DNA of 64,000 bases, taken from positions 3,359,380-3,423,379 of the forward strand of contig NZ_CP088017.1 of the NCBI RefSeq assembly GCF_021049285.1, given 5' to 3'. Below, one piece after another: positions 1-10,538 of the stretch. Under the pieces are notes generated by a model. The model saw only the letters and a program-made list of their open reading frames with translations, was not told the origin of the DNA and ran no database searches. This DNA comes from Ruania halotolerans (lineage in GTDB: Bacteria > Actinomycetota > Actinomycetes > Actinomycetales > Beutenbergiaceae). A program made the position numbers and the translations under genes. Positions within the stretch are counted from its first letter, which is position 1; each line of letters begins with the position of its first letter.

Positions 1-380
1 GTCCTCGATCGGTGGGGTCGGCCTCACCGACGACGGCCGTGAACGCGGCGTCTGCGTGCCAACCATCGACGATCGCGCCAGCGTCCACTGAGACCACATC
101 ACCCTCAGCGAGCACTCGTTCCCCAGGGATCCCGTGCACCACTTCGTCGTTCACGGAGACGCAGATGACGCCCGGAAAACCGTGATATCCGAGAAAATTC
201 GACGCAGCCCCGGCCCTCTCGAGAACGGCCGCCGCGACATCGTTCAACTCCCGCGTACGCGCACCGGGATCGAGAGCGGTTCGCACCGCGTCGTGAACAT
301 CGGCCACGACGAGTCCCGCCCGCCGCATCACTCGAATCTGATCGTGAGTCTTCAGCTCGATTCGTCGCTGCCCGAACATC
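1..380 (-). CDS. map: Methionine aminopeptidase type I, N-terminal part
   Basis: Removes the initiator methionine from new proteins. The minus strand reads from ATG at 380 to the window edge without a stop (about 126 residues): it begins MFGQRRIELKTHDQI and contains NDEVVHGIP and a stretch with VSVDAGAIVDGWHADAA, which carries the first metal-binding Asp of the M24 family. The C-terminal metal ligands lie outside the window. It starts 11 bases after the adk stop, so secY-adk-map form one unit, the usual end of the actinobacterial spc cluster. Family assignment is secure; only completeness is unknown. Confidence 0.95.
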
Positions 381-391
381 TGGGGCGCCCG

Positions 392-961
392 CTACGCGAG
401 CGCGGTGCTCAGGCGCTCGGTGACCTCGTCGACGGCGCCCATGCCGTCGACCTGAACCAGCAGGCCACGCTGGGAATAGACGTCCACCAGCGGCGCCGTC
501 TGCTCGGCGTACACCTCCAGGCGGCGTCGGATCACCGATTCGGTGTCATCTGCACGCCCTTGATCCTGCGCGCGTGCGAGCAGACGCTGCACGACTTCGT
601 CGGTATCAGCAGTCAGTTCGACCACATGGCTCAGCTCCCGGCCCTGGGCTGCCAGGATCGAGTCGAGCTCATCCACCTGTGCAGCGGTGCGCGGGTACCC
701 ATCCAGCAAGAACCCGTCCGCCGCATCAGGCTGGGCGAGCCGTGCCGCCACCATGTGATTGGTGACCTCGTCGGGCACGTACTCTCCCGCATCCATGTAC
801 TTCTGGGCGAGCTGACCCAGCTCCGTCCCGTCCGAGACGTTCTGTCGGAAGATATCGCCGGTGGAGATGGCCGGCACGTCGAGCCGCTCGGCCAACCTCG
901 CGGCCTGGGTCCCCTTACCTGCTCCGGGAGGACCGAGGAGGATCAGCCGTACGCGCGTCAT
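392..961 (-). CDS. adk: Adenylate kinase
   Basis: Cytosolic enzyme interconverting ATP + AMP and 2 ADP. 189 residues. Walker [10 protein letters not shown] at residues 10-18, DGYPRT at 87-92 (AMP-binding/CORE region) and [13 protein letters not shown] at 136-148. The LID between these is short and lacks the Cys4 zinc motif, the short form common in actinobacteria. The start ATG overlaps the secY stop by four bases (ATGA), indicating translational coupling. Confidence 0.97.
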   Translation of the reverse strand: MTRVRLILLGPPGAGKGTQAARLAERLDVPAISTGDIFRQNVSDGTELGQLAQKYMDAGEYVPDEVTNHMVAARLAQPDAADGFLLDGYPRTAAQVDELDSILAAQGRELSHVVELTADTDEVVQRLLARAQDQGRADDTESVIRRRLEVYAEQTAPLVDVYSQRGLLVQVDGMGAVDEVTERLSTALA

Positions 962-2256
962 CTCAGGAACCCTTCGTAGTGCCTTTGCTGCAGCTGCGAG
1001 TCGATCTGCTTGACGGTTTCCAGGCCCACGCTCACGAGGATGAGCAACGAGGTCCCGCCGAACGGAATCGTGGTGCTGATCCCCATCAGCTTGAATGCGA
1101 TGGTCGGGATCAGGGCCACGATGGCTAGATAGATCGAGCCGGCCGTGGTGATTCGCGTGATCACGTACTGGAGGTATTCAGCAGTGGGACGACCTGCGCG
1201 GATGCCTGGGATGAAGCCACCGTACCGCTTCATATTGTCCGCGACCTCGTCCGGGTTGAACGTGATCGAGGTGTAGAAGTGCGCGAAGAAGATGATCAGT
1301 ACCACATAGACAGCGATGTAGACGTTCTGCCCCGGGTCAGCCAGGTTCAGGCTCACCCACTGCACCCACGGCGTGGTCTGATCGTCCACGAACTGCGCTG
1401 CCAGCACTGGCAGCGCCATCAACGAGGACGCGAAGATCACCGGGATCACACCGGACATATTGATCTTGATCGGGATGTACGTGCTCGAACCGCCGTACAT
1501 CCGCCGGCCGACCATGCGCTTGGCGTATTGCACCGGGATCCGGCGCTGGGACTGTTCCACGAACACGATCAGCCCGATCACCAGCAGCGAGATCGCCACG
1601 AAGATCGCAAGCTTGACCACACCGTTGTCGGCAAGCTGGATCTGCCGGAACGCCGAGGGGAAGCTCGAGGCGATCGAGGTGAAGATCAGCAGCGACATCC
1701 CGTTGCCGACCCCCTTCTCGGTGATCAGCTCACCCATCCACATGACCAGTCCGGTACCAGCGGTCATGGTGAGGATCATCAGCAGGATCGTCAACACGGA
1801 GTCGTCGACGAGGATATCCAGGCCGCAGTTCTCATACAGGTTGCCGCTGCGAGCCACGGTGATGATGGTGGTTGCCTGCAGGATCGCGAGGCCGATGGTC
1901 AGGTACCGGGTGTACTGCGTCAGGACGGCAGTCCCGGACTGGCCCTCCTTGTGCAGGTCATCGAAGCGTGGGATGACCACTCGCAGCAACTGCGTGATGA
2001 TGCTCGCCGTGATGTAGGGCATCACACCGAGGGCGAACACCGACAGTTGCAGCAGTGCCCCGCCGCTGAACAGGTTCACCAGGCCGAGCATGCTGTTGTC
2101 CGTGCCCGGCTCAAGGCACGTCCGTACGTTCACATAGTCGACGCCCGGAGTCGGAACGAACGAGCCGAACCGGAAGATGGCCATGATCCCGAGCGTGAAG
2201 AGCAGCTTCCGCCGCAGATCCGGCGTGCGGAACGCGCGGACGAATGCGCTGAGCAA
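958..2256 (-). CDS. secY: Preprotein translocase subunit SecY
   Basis: Channel-forming subunit of the Sec translocon in the cytoplasmic membrane; partner of SecE (encoded at 31636-32115). 432 residues with ten hydrophobic segments; the N-terminus ([20 protein letters not shown]) and the conserved loop near [11 protein letters not shown] are typical. It starts at TTG (2256), chosen because AGGAGG sits four bases upstream and no ATG/GTG fits. A strong hairpin separates it from rplO, so it may be expressed partly independently of the upstream ribosomal genes. Confidence 0.97.
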   Translation of the reverse strand: MLSAFVRAFRTPDLRRKLLFTLGIMAIFRFGSFVPTPGVDYVNVRTCLEPGTDNSMLGLVNLFSGGALLQLSVFALGVMPYITASIITQLLRVVIPRFDDLHKEGQSGTAVLTQYTRYLTIGLAILQATTIITVARSGNLYENCGLDILVDDSVLTILLMILTMTAGTGLVMWMGELITEKGVGNGMSLLIFTSIASSFPSAFRQIQLADNGVVKLAIFVAISLLVIGLIVFVEQSQRRIPVQYAKRMVGRRMYGGSSTYIPIKINMSGVIPVIFASSLMALPVLAAQFVDDQTTPWVQWVSLNLADPGQNVYIAVYVVLIIFFAHFYTSITFNPDEVADNMKRYGGFIPGIRAGRPTAEYLQYVITRITTAGSIYLAIVALIPTIAFKLMGISTTIPFGGTSLLILVSVGLETVKQIDSQLQQRHYEGFLR

Positions 2257-2411
2257 TGGTCCTCCTGGGAGGGATCAGTGGGTGGCTCGGCCGGTGAGAA
2301 CCGACGCACAGATGGAAGTTACCGGTTACCTACGTTACGGCATCGGGCCGTCGCGCCGGGCGTCGTCGTGAGACGGAATCGACCAGTGCGCGATGCCCCC
2401 GCCCGTAGACG

Positions 2412-2451
2412 GCTCACGGCGGCGCAGGAGGATTCCTGCACCGCCGTGAGC
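2412..2451 (-). terminator. Hairpin between rplO and secY
   Basis: Inverted repeat with about 17-bp arms (GCTCACGGCGGCGCAGG / CCTGCACCGCCGTGAGC, one non-Watson-Crick pair) and a 6-nt loop, beginning 17 bases after the rplO stop on the minus strand. No U-run follows, as is common in high-GC actinobacteria. It may be a partial terminator, attenuator or RNA-processing site within the spc cluster. The rest of the 211-bp gap (2257-2411) shows no clear promoter to me. Confidence 0.7.
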
Positions 2452-2467
2452 ATGGTCAAAACGAGCC

Positions 2468-2965
2468 TCAGGCCTGCTCGACGCTGCCACCGGCAGCGAC
2501 GATCTTCTCCTTGGCGGACGCCGAGACGGCGTCCACGGTCACGTCGAGCTTGACGCTCACGTCACCGGTCCCGAGGAGCTTGACCGGCCGCCCATCGCGG
2601 ACGGCGCCCTTGGCGACCAGATCCGCGACCGTCACGGCGCCACCCTTGGGGTAGAGGTCCGCGAGCTTGGTCAGGTTCACCACTTGGTACTCGGTGCGGA
2701 ACGGGTTCTTGAACCCGCGCAGCTTCGGCAGGCGCATGTGCAACGGCGTCTGACCGCCCTCGAACCTCGCCGGCACCTGGTAGCGCGCCTTCGTGCCCTT
2801 CGTGCCTCGACCGGCCGTCTTACCCTTGGACGCCTCACCGCGACCCACGCGGGTCTTCGAGGTGTGGGCCCCAGGAGCCGGACGCAGGTGATGCACCTTC
2901 AACGGAGCAACATTGGTGGAGTCGGCCGTACCTTCGGCCGCTCCCTGACTCTTCTTCTCGGCCAT
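2468..2965 (-). CDS. rplO: 50S ribosomal protein L15
   Basis: Large-subunit protein. 165 residues; conserved basic core [19 protein letters not shown] and [12 protein letters not shown]. The start at ATG 2965 ([12 protein letters not shown]) lies one base after the rpmD stop. An N-terminal extension of about 17 residues precedes the usual L15 beginning ([15 protein letters not shown]), a frequent actinobacterial trait. Confidence 0.96.
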   Translation of the reverse strand: MAEKKSQGAAEGTADSTNVAPLKVHHLRPAPGAHTSKTRVGRGEASKGKTAGRGTKGTKARYQVPARFEGGQTPLHMRLPKLRGFKNPFRTEYQVVNLTKLADLYPKGGAVTVADLVAKGAVRDGRPVKLLGTGDVSVKLDVTVDAVSASAKEKIVAAGGSVEQA

Positions 2966-2966
2966 G

Positions 2967-3149
2967 TCAGTCAACCTCCTCGACGGTGACGAGATGCGCC
3001 ACCGTGGTGACCATGCCACGGACCTCGGGCCGGTCGTCCTTGACGACTGTGTCGCCAATTCGCTTCAGGCCGAGGGAACGCAGTGTGTCACGCTGGTTCT
3101 GCTTGCCGCCGATGGCGGACTTCTTCTGAGTCACCTTGAGTTGGCTCAT
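2967..3149 (-). CDS. rpmD: 50S ribosomal protein L30
   Basis: 60 residues, beginning [16 protein letters not shown] with the motif [17 protein letters not shown] typical of bacterial L30. The start overlaps the last base of the rpsE stop (TGATG arrangement), so it is probably translated by reinitiation after rpsE. Normal length for the family. Confidence 0.96.
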   Translation of the reverse strand: MSQLKVTQKKSAIGGKQNQRDTLRSLGLKRIGDTVVKDDRPEVRGMVTTVAHLVTVEEVD

Positions 3150-3826
3150 CAGGCGACCCCCGCCTTCGTTGCCGACTCAGCACCGCTCTCGGCCGCACTG
3201 TCCTTGGCACGACCCTCTGCCTGCGCGCGCAGTAGCGCTCGCGGAACAACGTGGTCGAGCGGAAGTCCGCGACGCGCGGCGACAGCCTCCGGCTGCTCGA
3301 GCGCCCGCAGACCCGCCACTGTGGCGTGGACGATGTTGATGGCGTTGGCCGAACCCAGCGACTTGGTGAGAACGTCGTGGATCCCGGCGCAGTCCAGCAC
3401 GGCGCGCACCGGACCACCGGCGATAACCCCGGTACCCGGGGAGGCGGGACGCAGCAGCACGACTCCGGCTGCCTCCTCACCCTGCACGGTGTGCGGGATG
3501 GTCTTCTGAATCATCGGAACCTTGAAGAAGTTCTTCTTGGCCTCTTCGACGCCCTTGGCAATGGCCGCAGGTACTTCCTTGGCCTTGCCGTATCCGACGC
3601 CGACCGTGCCTTCACCGTCGCCGACGACGACAAGAGCCGTGAAGGAGAACCGCCGTCCACCCTTGACGACCTTGGAGACGCGGTTGATCATCACCACGCG
3701 CTCGACGTAGGTGTTGCGGTCTGCGTCACGACGGTTGTCACCGCCGCGGCGGTCACGGCGCTCGTTCGAGCGCTCGCCACCGGCGCCGGCGGACGAACCT
3801 GTCCTGCTGCGCTGCGGTGCAGCCAT
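3149..3826 (-). CDS. rpsE: 30S ribosomal protein S5
   Basis: Small-subunit protein involved in decoding fidelity. About 225 residues: an N-terminal Arg/Gly-rich extension (residues 1-35), the dsRBD-like core ([21 protein letters not shown]), then [14 protein letters not shown] and the C-terminal S5 domain, with an Ala/Ser-rich tail. Two adjacent ATG codons exist (3829 and 3826). I chose 3826 because AAGGA is then seven bases upstream; the other start adds one residue. Confidence 0.95.
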   Translation of the reverse strand: MAAPQRSRTGSSAGAGGERSNERRDRRGGDNRRDADRNTYVERVVMINRVSKVVKGGRRFSFTALVVVGDGEGTVGVGYGKAKEVPAAIAKGVEEAKKNFFKVPMIQKTIPHTVQGEEAAGVVLLRPASPGTGVIAGGPVRAVLDCAGIHDVLTKSLGSANAINIVHATVAGLRALEQPEAVAARRGLPLDHVVPRALLRAQAEGRAKDSAAESGAESATKAGVA

Positions 3827-3863
3827 CATGCGATCCTTTGCTCGTTGGTCTGCTGGACGGAGG

Positions 3864-4235
3864 TCACAGGGACAGCCCTCCCTCGCGGGCGCCGTCGGCG
3901 ACTGCCGCAACCCGTCCGTGGTACTTGTTGCCGCCACGGTCGAACACTGCAGCGGCGAAACCTGCCGACTTCGCCCGCTCAGCGACGAGTTCGCCGACCC
4001 GGCGGGCCTTGGCGGTCTTGTCGCCATCAGCAGCTCGTACGTCGGCCTCTAGAGTGGAAGCGGACGCCACGGTGACTCCTGCGGTGTCGTCAACCAGCTG
4101 GGCGACGATGTGCCGCGCCGACCGGTTCACCACCAGACGGGGGCGCTCGGTGGTGCCGTTGATGCGCTTGCGCACCCGCAGGTGACGACGCGCACGTGCG
4201 ACGCGCTTGCCTGACCCCTTAATGGACACAGCCAT
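3864..4235 (-). CDS. rplR: 50S ribosomal protein L18
   Basis: 5S rRNA-binding protein. 123 residues; contains [20 protein letters not shown] and the C-terminal [20 protein letters not shown] that is diagnostic of L18. Starts two bases after the rplF stop and precedes rpsE, the standard spc order. Confidence 0.96.
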   Translation of the reverse strand: MAVSIKGSGKRVARARRHLRVRKRINGTTERPRLVVNRSARHIVAQLVDDTAGVTVASASTLEADVRAADGDKTAKARRVGELVAERAKSAGFAAAVFDRGGNKYHGRVAAVADGAREGGLSL

Positions 4236-4237
4236 GG

Positions 4238-4777
4238 CTACTTACCAGCCTTTCCGACCTTGCGGCGGACCTGCTCGCCCGCGTAACGCACACCCTTGCC
4301 CTTGTAGGGCTCAGGCTTGCGGATCTTCCTGATGTTCGCCGCGACCTCACCGACCACCTGCTTGTCGATTCCCGAGACGGAGAACTTGGTAGCCGACTCG
4401 ACCTGGAAGGTGATTCCCTCCGGCGGACTGACCACGACAGGGTGTGAGAAGCCGAGCGAGAACTCGAGATCGGAGCCCTTGGGCACCACGCGGAACCCTG
4501 TTCCGACGATCTCCAGCTTCTTCTCGTACCCCTGCGTCACGCCCTGGACACAGTTGGCGATGAGCGTCCGGGTCAGACCGTGCAGAGAGCGTGACTCACG
4601 CTCTTCGTTCGGTCGGCTCACCACAATGGCGCCGTCGTCGTCACGGGAGACCGTGATCGGCGAGGCAACAGTGTGGGAAAGCGTGCCCTTCGGCCCCTTG
4701 ACAGTGACGGCCTGGCCGTCGATGTTCACGTCGACACCGCTGGGCACGGCGACGGGGATCTTGCCAATTCGAGACAT
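4238..4777 (-). CDS. rplF: 50S ribosomal protein L6
   Basis: 179 residues, start [15 protein letters not shown] at ATG 4777 preceded by a near-perfect ribosome-binding site (AAGGAG). Two L6 repeats are visible; the C-terminus ([20 protein letters not shown]) is the conserved rRNA-contacting segment. In-frame codons upstream of 4777 exist but lie inside rpsH and lack a binding site. Confidence 0.97.
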   Translation of the reverse strand: MSRIGKIPVAVPSGVDVNIDGQAVTVKGPKGTLSHTVASPITVSRDDDGAIVVSRPNEERESRSLHGLTRTLIANCVQGVTQGYEKKLEIVGTGFRVVPKGSDLEFSLGFSHPVVVSPPEGITFQVESATKFSVSGIDKQVVGEVAANIRKIRKPEPYKGKGVRYAGEQVRRKVGKAGK

Positions 4778-4802
4778 GGTGTGGCTCCTTTCGATCCCTC
4801 GA

Positions 4803-5201
4803 TCACCAGACGTAGGCGAGGACTTCCCCACCCACGCCCTTCTTGGCCGCCTGCTTGTCGGTGAGCAGACCGGAGGAAGTGGACAGAATGGCCACTCCCA
4901 GTCCGCCGAGCACCTTGGGCAGGTTGGTTGACTTCGCGTAGACACGCAGGCCCGGCTTCGATACCCGGCGCACTCCCGCGAGCGAACGCTCGCGATTCGG
5001 GCCGAACTTCAACTGCAGGGTCAGCGTCTTGCCCACCTCAGCGTCCTCGACGGTCCAGCCACTGATGTAGCCCTCCGCCTCGAGGATCTCCGCGATGTGG
5101 GACTTCAACTTCGAGTACGGCATGGCTGCCGACTCATGGAACGCCGAGTTCGCGTTGCGCAGGCGCGTCAACATGTCGGCGATGGGGTCTGTCATTGTCA
5201 T
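4803..5201 (-). CDS. rpsH: 30S ribosomal protein S8
   Basis: 132 residues, [18 protein letters not shown] at the N-terminus and [20 protein letters not shown] at the C-terminus, both conserved in S8. The known S8 autoregulatory target in enterobacteria lies in the spc mRNA; no equivalent can be recognised by eye here. An ATG two codons downstream is possible but less well spaced from the purine-rich site. Confidence 0.96.
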   Translation of the reverse strand: MTMTDPIADMLTRLRNANSAFHESAAMPYSKLKSHIAEILEAEGYISGWTVEDAEVGKTLTLQLKFGPNRERSLAGVRRVSKPGLRVYAKSTNLPKVLGGLGVAILSTSSGLLTDKQAAKKGVGGEVLAYVW

Positions 5202-5256
5202 CGGGCTGCTGCCCTTCCTCGTCGCGGTTTCCTCGCGGACCTGCGACGTAGTCGAT

Positions 5257-5442
5257 TTACCAGCTGCTCTTGGTCACGCCGGGGAGCTGACCGGCGAGCG
5301 CCATATCACGCAGGCACACGCGGCACAGGCCGAACTTGCGATACACCGAGTGCGGACGCCCGCACTTGGCGCACCGGGTGTAGGCGCGCACCGCGAACTT
5401 CGGCTTGCGGTTGGCCTTCTGGATCAGTGCAGTCTTCGCCAC
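5257..5442 (-). CDS. rpsN: 30S ribosomal protein S14 type Z
   Basis: 61 residues with a complete zinc ribbon, CAKC-12 residues-CRVC, so this is the zinc-containing short S14. GTG start with AAGGAG seven bases upstream; it begins one base after the rplE stop. Many actinobacteria carry a zinc-independent paralogue under Zur control elsewhere; none is in this window. Confidence 0.96.
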   Translation of the reverse strand: MAKTALIQKANRKPKFAVRAYTRCAKCGRPHSVYRKFGLCRVCLRDMALAGQLPGVTKSSW

Positions 5443-5443
5443 G

Positions 5444-6025
5444 TCAGTTCTCCTTGAACGGGAAGCCGAGGCGACGCAGCAGCGAGCGACCCTCGTCGTC
5501 GGTAGTGGCCGTGGTCACGACCGTGATGTCCATACCGCGCACGCGGTCGATCTTGTCCTGATCGATCTCGTGGAACATCGACTGTTCCACCAGGCCGAAG
5601 GTGTAGTTGCCGTGACCGTCGAACTGCTTCGAGGAGAGCCCGCGGAAGTCGCGGATTCGCGGGAGAGCAAGGGTGAGCAAGCGGTCCAGGAACTCCCACA
5701 TCCGGTCTCCCCGCAGTGTCACGTGCGTACCGATCGGCTGCCCCTCACGGAGCTTGAACTGCGCAATCGAGCGCCGTGCCTTGGTGACACTGGGCTTCTG
5801 TCCGGTGATCAGGGTGAGGTCACGAATCGCACCCTCGATCAGCTTCGAGTCACGCGCCGCATCGCCCACACCCATGTTGACCACGATCTTGGTCAGGCCG
5901 GCGACCTGGTGCACGTTCGTGTGCTCGAACTCCTCGCGCAGCCCCGGGAGGATCTCCTCGCGGTACTTTGCCTTGAGGCGCGGAATGGCTGCAGCGGTTG
6001 TCGCTTCACTGGTCGCAGTGCTCAT
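5444..6025 (-). CDS. rplE: 50S ribosomal protein L5
   Basis: 193 residues; binds 5S rRNA. Conserved [39 protein letters not shown] and the C-terminal [19 protein letters not shown] short Ala/Thr-rich N-terminal extension precedes the domain. The start overlaps the rplX stop by four bases (ATGA). Confidence 0.97.
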   Translation of the reverse strand: MSTATSEATTAAAIPRLKAKYREEILPGLREEFEHTNVHQVAGLTKIVVNMGVGDAARDSKLIEGAIRDLTLITGQKPSVTKARRSIAQFKLREGQPIGTHVTLRGDRMWEFLDRLLTLALPRIRDFRGLSSKQFDGHGNYTFGLVEQSMFHEIDQDKIDRVRGMDITVVTTATTDDEGRSLLRRLGFPFKEN

Positions 6026-6366
6026 GAGATGTCCTTACCGGAGCGCTTGGCCACCCGGACCCGCTGGGTTCGTGTGCGTCCGTCACGCTCGACGTCCTCG
6101 GTGCGGTAGCCGACGCGCGTGCCCTTCTTGGTCTCCGGGTCCACGAGCATCACATTGCTGATATGGATCGGGGCCTCGACGGTCTCGATTCCACCGGTCC
6201 GGGAGCCTCGCTGGCTCTGCGAGACCTTCGTGTGCCGCTGCACACGCTGGACGCCTTCGACGACCACCCGGTCGCTCTCGGGCTGAACCGAGAGGACGCG
6301 GCCCTGCTGGCCCTTGTCCCGTCCGGCGATGACGACGACGAGGTCGCCCTTCTTGATCTTTGCCAT
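6022..6366 (-). CDS. rplX: 50S ribosomal protein L24
   Basis: 114 residues: a KOW motif at the N-terminus ([20 protein letters not shown]) followed by [12 protein letters not shown] and [19 protein letters not shown]. An assembly initiator of the 50S subunit. It lies two bases from rplN. Confidence 0.96.
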   Translation of the reverse strand: MAKIKKGDLVVVIAGRDKGQQGRVLSVQPESDRVVVEGVQRVQRHTKVSQSQRGSRTGGIETVEAPIHISNVMLVDPETKKGTRVGYRTEDVERDGRTRTQRVRVAKRSGKDIS

Positions 6367-6368
6367 GG

Positions 6369-6737
6369 TTACAGCACCTCCGGGGCGAGCGAGACGATGC
6401 GCATGAACCGCTTGTCGCGCAGCTCACGGCCTACCGGTCCGAAGATGCGGGTACCGCGGGGCTCGCCGTCGTTCTTGAGGATGACGGCGGCGTTCTCGTC
6501 GAAGCGGATGTACGAGCCGTCCGGCCGACGGCGCTGCTTGCGCGTGCGCACGATGACCGCCTTGACGACGTCGCCCTTCTTCACGTTGCCGCCGGGGATC
6601 GCATCCTTCACGGTGGCGACGATGGTGTCGCCGATGCCGGCGTAGCGACGCCCAGAACCGCCGAGCACCCGGATGCACAAGATCTCCTTGGCACCCGTGT
6701 TGTCGGCGACCTTGAGTCGCGACTCCTGCTGGATCAT
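6369..6737 (-). CDS. rplN: 50S ribosomal protein L14
   Basis: 122 residues, exactly the family length: [20 protein letters not shown] and the C-terminal [16 protein letters not shown]-type ending (here [16 protein letters not shown]). A 103-bp gap separates it from rpsQ, with no clear promoter or terminator seen. Confidence 0.97.
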   Translation of the reverse strand: MIQQESRLKVADNTGAKEILCIRVLGGSGRRYAGIGDTIVATVKDAIPGGNVKKGDVVKAVIVRTRKQRRRPDGSYIRFDENAAVILKNDGEPRGTRIFGPVGRELRDKRFMRIVSLAPEVL

Positions 6738-6840
6738 TCGATCTACTCCTGTCGTCGTGCCGGTTCTCGCATTCCGCGAGCCTGGCCGAACGGATGATGG
6801 TCGTCATCCGGGTCCATCGTGGTGACGGCCCCGGCGGTGG

Positions 6841-7122
6841 TCACTTGGCCTTTTCGAGGATCTCCACGACGCGCCAGCGCTTGGTGGCGGCGAGCGGGCG
6901 CGTCTCCATGATGGAGACGAGATCGCCGACGCCCACGGTGTTCTCCTCGTCGTGCGCCTTCACCTTGGTGGTCCGCCGCATGACCTTGCCGTAGAGCGCG
7001 TGCTTCACGCGATCCTCGACCTCGACCACGACGGTCTTGTCCATCTTGTCGCTGACCACATAACCGCGACGGGTCTTGCGGTAGTTGCGCTCCAGCGCAT
7101 CAGTGGTGTTCTCGGTGCTCAT
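6841..7122 (-). CDS. rpsQ: 30S ribosomal protein S17
   Basis: 93 residues from ATG 7122 ([18 protein letters not shown]), with the S17 OB-fold signature [24 protein letters not shown] lies eight bases upstream of this ATG. A longer form from GTG 7140 would overlap the rpmC stop by four bases (GTGA) and add six residues; I prefer the ATG because of its ribosome-binding site. Confidence 0.95.
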   Translation of the reverse strand: MSTENTTDALERNYRKTRRGYVVSDKMDKTVVVEVEDRVKHALYGKVMRRTTKVKAHDEENTVGVGDLVSIMETRPLAATKRWRVVEILEKAK

Positions 7123-7136
7123 CGTGTTCGCCTCGT

Positions 7137-7379
7137 TCACTTCGCGTCCGCGGTGGGCGCGGTCCGGATACCGAGCTCACGCTCCCGCAGGATCGTGTAG
7201 ATGCGGGCGATGTCGCGCCGCACGGTCTTCAGTCGCCCGTGGTCCTCCAGCTGGCCCGTGGCCGAGGAGAACCGCAGGTTGAACAGCTCCTGCTTGGCCT
7301 TCTTCAGCTCCGCAGCCAACCGCTCGGTGTCCATGCCGTCCAGGTCGGCCGGCATCAAATCCTTCGACCCGATTGCCAT
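7137..7379 (-). CDS. rpmC: 50S ribosomal protein L29
   Basis: 80 residues, with the two-helix coiled-coil core ([20 protein letters not shown], then [17 protein letters not shown]). Located beside the nascent-peptide exit on the mature ribosome. Its ATG overlaps the rplP stop by one base. Confidence 0.96.
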   Translation of the reverse strand: MAIGSKDLMPADLDGMDTERLAAELKKAKQELFNLRFSSATGQLEDHGRLKTVRRDIARIYTILRERELGIRTAPTADAK

Positions 7380-7798
7380 CAGAGGTCACCGCCCTCGCGA
7401 CGCACGAATCGCGTCTTCATCGGGAGCTTGTGCTGCGCGCGGCGCAATGCCTCGCGAGCCAGCTCTTCATTGACTCCGGCCAGTTCGAACATGATCCGAC
7501 CGGGCTTGACGTTGGCCACCCACCACTCAGGGGAACCCTTACCGGAACCCATGCGGGTCTCAGCCGGCTTCTTGGTCAGCGGACGATCCGGGAAGATGTT
7601 GATCCACACCTTGCCGCCACGCTTGATGTGCCGCGTCATGGCGATACGCGCCGCCTCGATCTGCCGGTTCGTGACGTAGGCGGGCTCAAGAGCCTGAATG
7701 CCGTAGTCGCCGAAGGAGATCGTGGTGCCGCCCTTCGCCACACCACTGCGCTTGGGGTGGTGCTGCTTACGGTGCTTGGTGCGCCGGGGGATGAGCAT
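7379..7798 (-). CDS. rplP: 50S ribosomal protein L16
   Basis: 139 residues, the usual length. [19 protein letters not shown] at the N-terminus and [20 protein letters not shown] in the middle are strongly conserved; L16 lies near the A-site of the peptidyl-transferase centre. Three bases separate it from the rpsC stop. Confidence 0.97.
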   Translation of the reverse strand: MLIPRRTKHRKQHHPKRSGVAKGGTTISFGDYGIQALEPAYVTNRQIEAARIAMTRHIKRGGKVWINIFPDRPLTKKPAETRMGSGKGSPEWWVANVKPGRIMFELAGVNEELAREALRRAQHKLPMKTRFVRREGGDL

Positions 7799-7801
7799 GG
7801 C

Positions 7802-8650
7802 TCAGGCCTCCGTCTCGGAGCCGGTGGCGCTGGACGCGTCACCGGACGTGGTTGCGGGAGCATCGGTCGAGGCCGCCGGAGCGGCGCTCTGTCCACCTTG
7901 GGCGCCCGACCGTGCTTCCGGTCGGCGGCCACGGCCGCCGCGGTCGCTGCGCTCGCCGCGGCCACGAGGTGCCCTCGGGCCGGCGGACGCCTGCTCGCGA
8001 GCGAACTCACGCTCGGTCTGGTCGCCCTTGTAGATCCACACCTTCACGCCGATCCGGCCGAAGGTGGTGCGAGCCTCGAAGAAGCCGTAGTCCACGTAGG
8101 CACGCAACGTGTGCAACGGAACGCGACCCTCGCGGTAGAACTCACTCCGGCTCATCTCGGCACCGCCGAGTCGGCCAGAGCACTGCACGCGGATGCCCTT
8201 GGCGCCGGCGCGCTGCGCGGACTGCATGCCCTTACGCATCGCACGGCGGAACGACACACGCGAGGCGAGCTGCTCGGCGATGCCTTGGGCGACGAGCTGA
8301 GCATCGATCTCGGGGTTCTTCACCTCGAGAATGTTCAGCTGCACCTGCTTGCCGGTGAGCTTCTCCAGCTCGCCACGCAGGCGGTCGGCCTCGGCGCCAC
8401 GGCGCCCGATGACGATTCCCGGACGAGCGGTGTGCAGATCGACACGCACCCGGTCACGGGTCCGCTCGATCTCCACCTTGGAGATGCCTGCACGCTCGAG
8501 GCCGGTGGCCATCAGCTTGCGGATCTGCACATCCTCGCGGACGTAGTCGCGGTAGCGCTGACCGTCCTTGGTGGAATCGGCGAACCAGCGGGACCGGTGG
8601 TCGGTCGTGATGCCGAGCCGGAACCCTGTGGGGTTGACCTTCTGGCCCAT
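7802..8650 (-). CDS. rpsC: 30S ribosomal protein S3
   Basis: 282 residues. N-terminal [17 protein letters not shown] domain with GRRG at residues 82-85, and the conserved S3 C-domain ([18 protein letters not shown]). From about residue 218 there is an Arg/Gly-rich then Ala/Ser/Thr-rich tail of about 65 residues, longer than in model bacteria but common in high-GC actinobacteria. Confidence 0.96.
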   Translation of the reverse strand: MGQKVNPTGFRLGITTDHRSRWFADSTKDGQRYRDYVREDVQIRKLMATGLERAGISKVEIERTRDRVRVDLHTARPGIVIGRRGAEADRLRGELEKLTGKQVQLNILEVKNPEIDAQLVAQGIAEQLASRVSFRRAMRKGMQSAQRAGAKGIRVQCSGRLGGAEMSRSEFYREGRVPLHTLRAYVDYGFFEARTTFGRIGVKVWIYKGDQTEREFAREQASAGPRAPRGRGERSDRGGRGRRPEARSGAQGGQSAAPAASTDAPATTSGDASSATGSETEA

Positions 8651-9018
8651 CAGCGAGCCCCTCCCTTGGTCTGTCGCTCGGCCACGATCACGGTGATGTG
8701 GCTGGTGCGCTTGAGAATCCGGTTCGCCCGACCCTGCGCACGGGGACGGAATCGCTTCAGCGTGGGACCTTCGTCCACGTACGCCTCTGCGATCACCAGA
8801 TCGTCACTGTTGAAAGCAACCGAGGCCTTGTCCGCCTTCACACGGGCGTTGGCTACCGCGCTCTCGACTACCTTGCGGACGGTCTCTGCCGCCGCCTGCG
8901 GGGCGTACGTCAGCACGGCCACAGCCTCATCGGCCTGCTTGCCGCGGATAATGTCCACGACGCGCCGGGCCTTCTGGGGCGTGACGCGCACGAATCGCGC
9001 CTGCGCCTTGGCTTCCAT
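8650..9018 (-). CDS. rplV: 50S ribosomal protein L22
   Basis: 122 residues: [20 protein letters not shown] near the N-terminus, and the hairpin loop region with [18 protein letters not shown] at the C-terminus, which lines the exit tunnel in the family. The last base of its stop overlaps the rpsC start. Confidence 0.96.
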   Translation of the reverse strand: MEAKAQARFVRVTPQKARRVVDIIRGKQADEAVAVLTYAPQAAAETVRKVVESAVANARVKADKASVAFNSDDLVIAEAYVDEGPTLKRFRPRAQGRANRILKRTSHITVIVAERQTKGGAR

Positions 9019-9062
9019 CGATGTCCTGCCTTCTCAGAGTTCGGGTGGTGTGTTCGCTCAGG

Positions 9063-9344
9063 TCAGCGACGACGCGCTTTGCGGTCGTCCTTCTCATGCC
9101 CACGGAACGTGCGGGTCGGGGCGAACTCCCCGAGCTTGTGGCCGACCATCGACTCGGTGACGAACACCGGGACGTGCTTGCGACCGTCATGTACCGCGAA
9201 GGTGTGGCCCAGGAAGTCCGGCGTGATAACCGAGCGACGGGACCATGTCTTGATGACGTTCTTGGTGCCCTTATCGTTCTGGTCGTCCACCTTCTTCTGC
9301 AGGTGGCCATCCACGAAGGGGCCCTTCTTCAGACTGCGAGGCAT
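9063..9344 (-). CDS. rpsS: 30S ribosomal protein S19
   Basis: 93 residues; begins [19 protein letters not shown] and carries [20 protein letters not shown] and [18 protein letters not shown], all diagnostic of S19 in the 30S head. Confidence 0.97.
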   Translation of the reverse strand: MPRSLKKGPFVDGHLQKKVDDQNDKGTKNVIKTWSRRSVITPDFLGHTFAVHDGRKHVPVFVTESMVGHKLGEFAPTRTFRGHEKDDRKARRR

Positions 9345-9362
9345 CTCGTCGTCTTCTCCCTA

Positions 9363-10199
9363 TCAGCGCTTCTTGCCGGTACGGCGACGGCGCACGATGA
9401 GCTTGTCGCTCGGCTTGTTCGGACGGCGGGTACGACCCTCGGTCTGGCCCCAGGGGCTCACCGGGTGACGGCCACCAGAGGTCTTGCCCTCACCACCACC
9501 GTGTGGGTGGTCGACAGGGTTCATGGCCACACCGCGCACAGTCGGGCGCTTGCCCTTCCAACGCATGCGGCCTGCCTTGCCCCAGTTGATGTTGGACTGC
9601 TCGGCATTGCCGACCTCACCGATCGAGGCGCGGCAGCGCAGGTCAACATTGCGGATCTCACCCGAAGGCATCCGCAACTGGGCGTAAGGACCATCCTTGG
9701 CCACGAGCTGCACAGAGGCCCCGGCCGATCGCGCGATCTTCGCGCCACCGCCCGGCTTGAGCTCAACGGCGTGGATGACAGTACCGACCGGGATGTGCCG
9801 CATCGGCAGGTTGTTTCCCGGCTTGATGTCCGCGCCAGGGCCGTTCTCGATCCGGTCGCCCTGCTTGAGCTTGACCGGGGCGAGGATGTACCGCTTCTCG
9901 CCGTCGGCGTAGTGCAGCAGCGCGATCCGCGCGGTCCGATTCGGGTCGTACTCGATGTGCGCGACCTTCGCCGGGACCCCGTCCTTGTCATGACGACGGA
10001 AGTCGATCACGCGGTAGGCCCGCTTGTGGCCACCACCGATGTGACGAGCCGTGATCCGGCCCGAGCTGTTACGGCCGCCACTCTTGGTGAGCGGACGGAT
10101 CAGCGACTTCTCCGGCGTCGTGCGGGTGATCTCGACGAAGTCGGCGACGGACGAACCGCGGCGGCCCGGCGTCGTCGGCTTGTACTTACGGATTCCCAT
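9363..10199 (-). CDS. rplB: 50S ribosomal protein L2
   Basis: 278 residues. [18 protein letters not shown] at the N-terminus, [20 protein letters not shown] in the middle and [20 protein letters not shown], the peptidyl-transferase-proximal loop with the conserved His, near the C-terminus. Normal length. Confidence 0.97.
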   Translation of the reverse strand: MGIRKYKPTTPGRRGSSVADFVEITRTTPEKSLIRPLTKSGGRNSSGRITARHIGGGHKRAYRVIDFRRHDKDGVPAKVAHIEYDPNRTARIALLHYADGEKRYILAPVKLKQGDRIENGPGADIKPGNNLPMRHIPVGTVIHAVELKPGGGAKIARSAGASVQLVAKDGPYAQLRMPSGEIRNVDLRCRASIGEVGNAEQSNINWGKAGRMRWKGKRPTVRGVAMNPVDHPHGGGEGKTSGGRHPVSPWGQTEGRTRRPNKPSDKLIVRRRRTGKKR

Positions 10200-10235
10200 G
10201 AGATTCGATCCTCAATCTGTACTCTGCGGACCGGC

Positions 10236-10538
10236 TCAGCCGGTCGGCCCGCCGAAGATGTCGATGGTTCCCTCGCGAAGGGTGACGATGGCGCGCTTGG
10301 TGTCCTTGCGCTTGCCGAGCCCGAAGCGGGTCCGGCGCGTCTTGCCCTTGCGATTGATCGTGTTGACCGAGGCGACCTTGACGTCAAAGATCTGCTCGAT
10401 CGCGATCTTGATCTCGGTCTTATTCGAGCGAGTGTCCACGATGAACGTGTACTTGCCCTCGTCGAGCAGGTTGTAGCTCTTCTCGGAGACGACCGGGGCG
10501 ATGACGACCTCGCGCGGGTCCTTGGTGAGTGCGCTCAC
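10236..10538 (-). CDS. rplW: 50S ribosomal protein L23
   Basis: 100 residues; binds near the exit tunnel and docks trigger factor and SRP. Contains [21 protein letters not shown] and [23 protein letters not shown] start overlapping the rplD stop by four bases (GTGA). Confidence 0.96.
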   Translation of the reverse strand: MSALTKDPREVVIAPVVSEKSYNLLDEGKYTFIVDTRSNKTEIKIAIEQIFDVKVASVNTINRKGKTRRTRFGLGKRKDTKRAIVTLREGTIDIFGGPTG

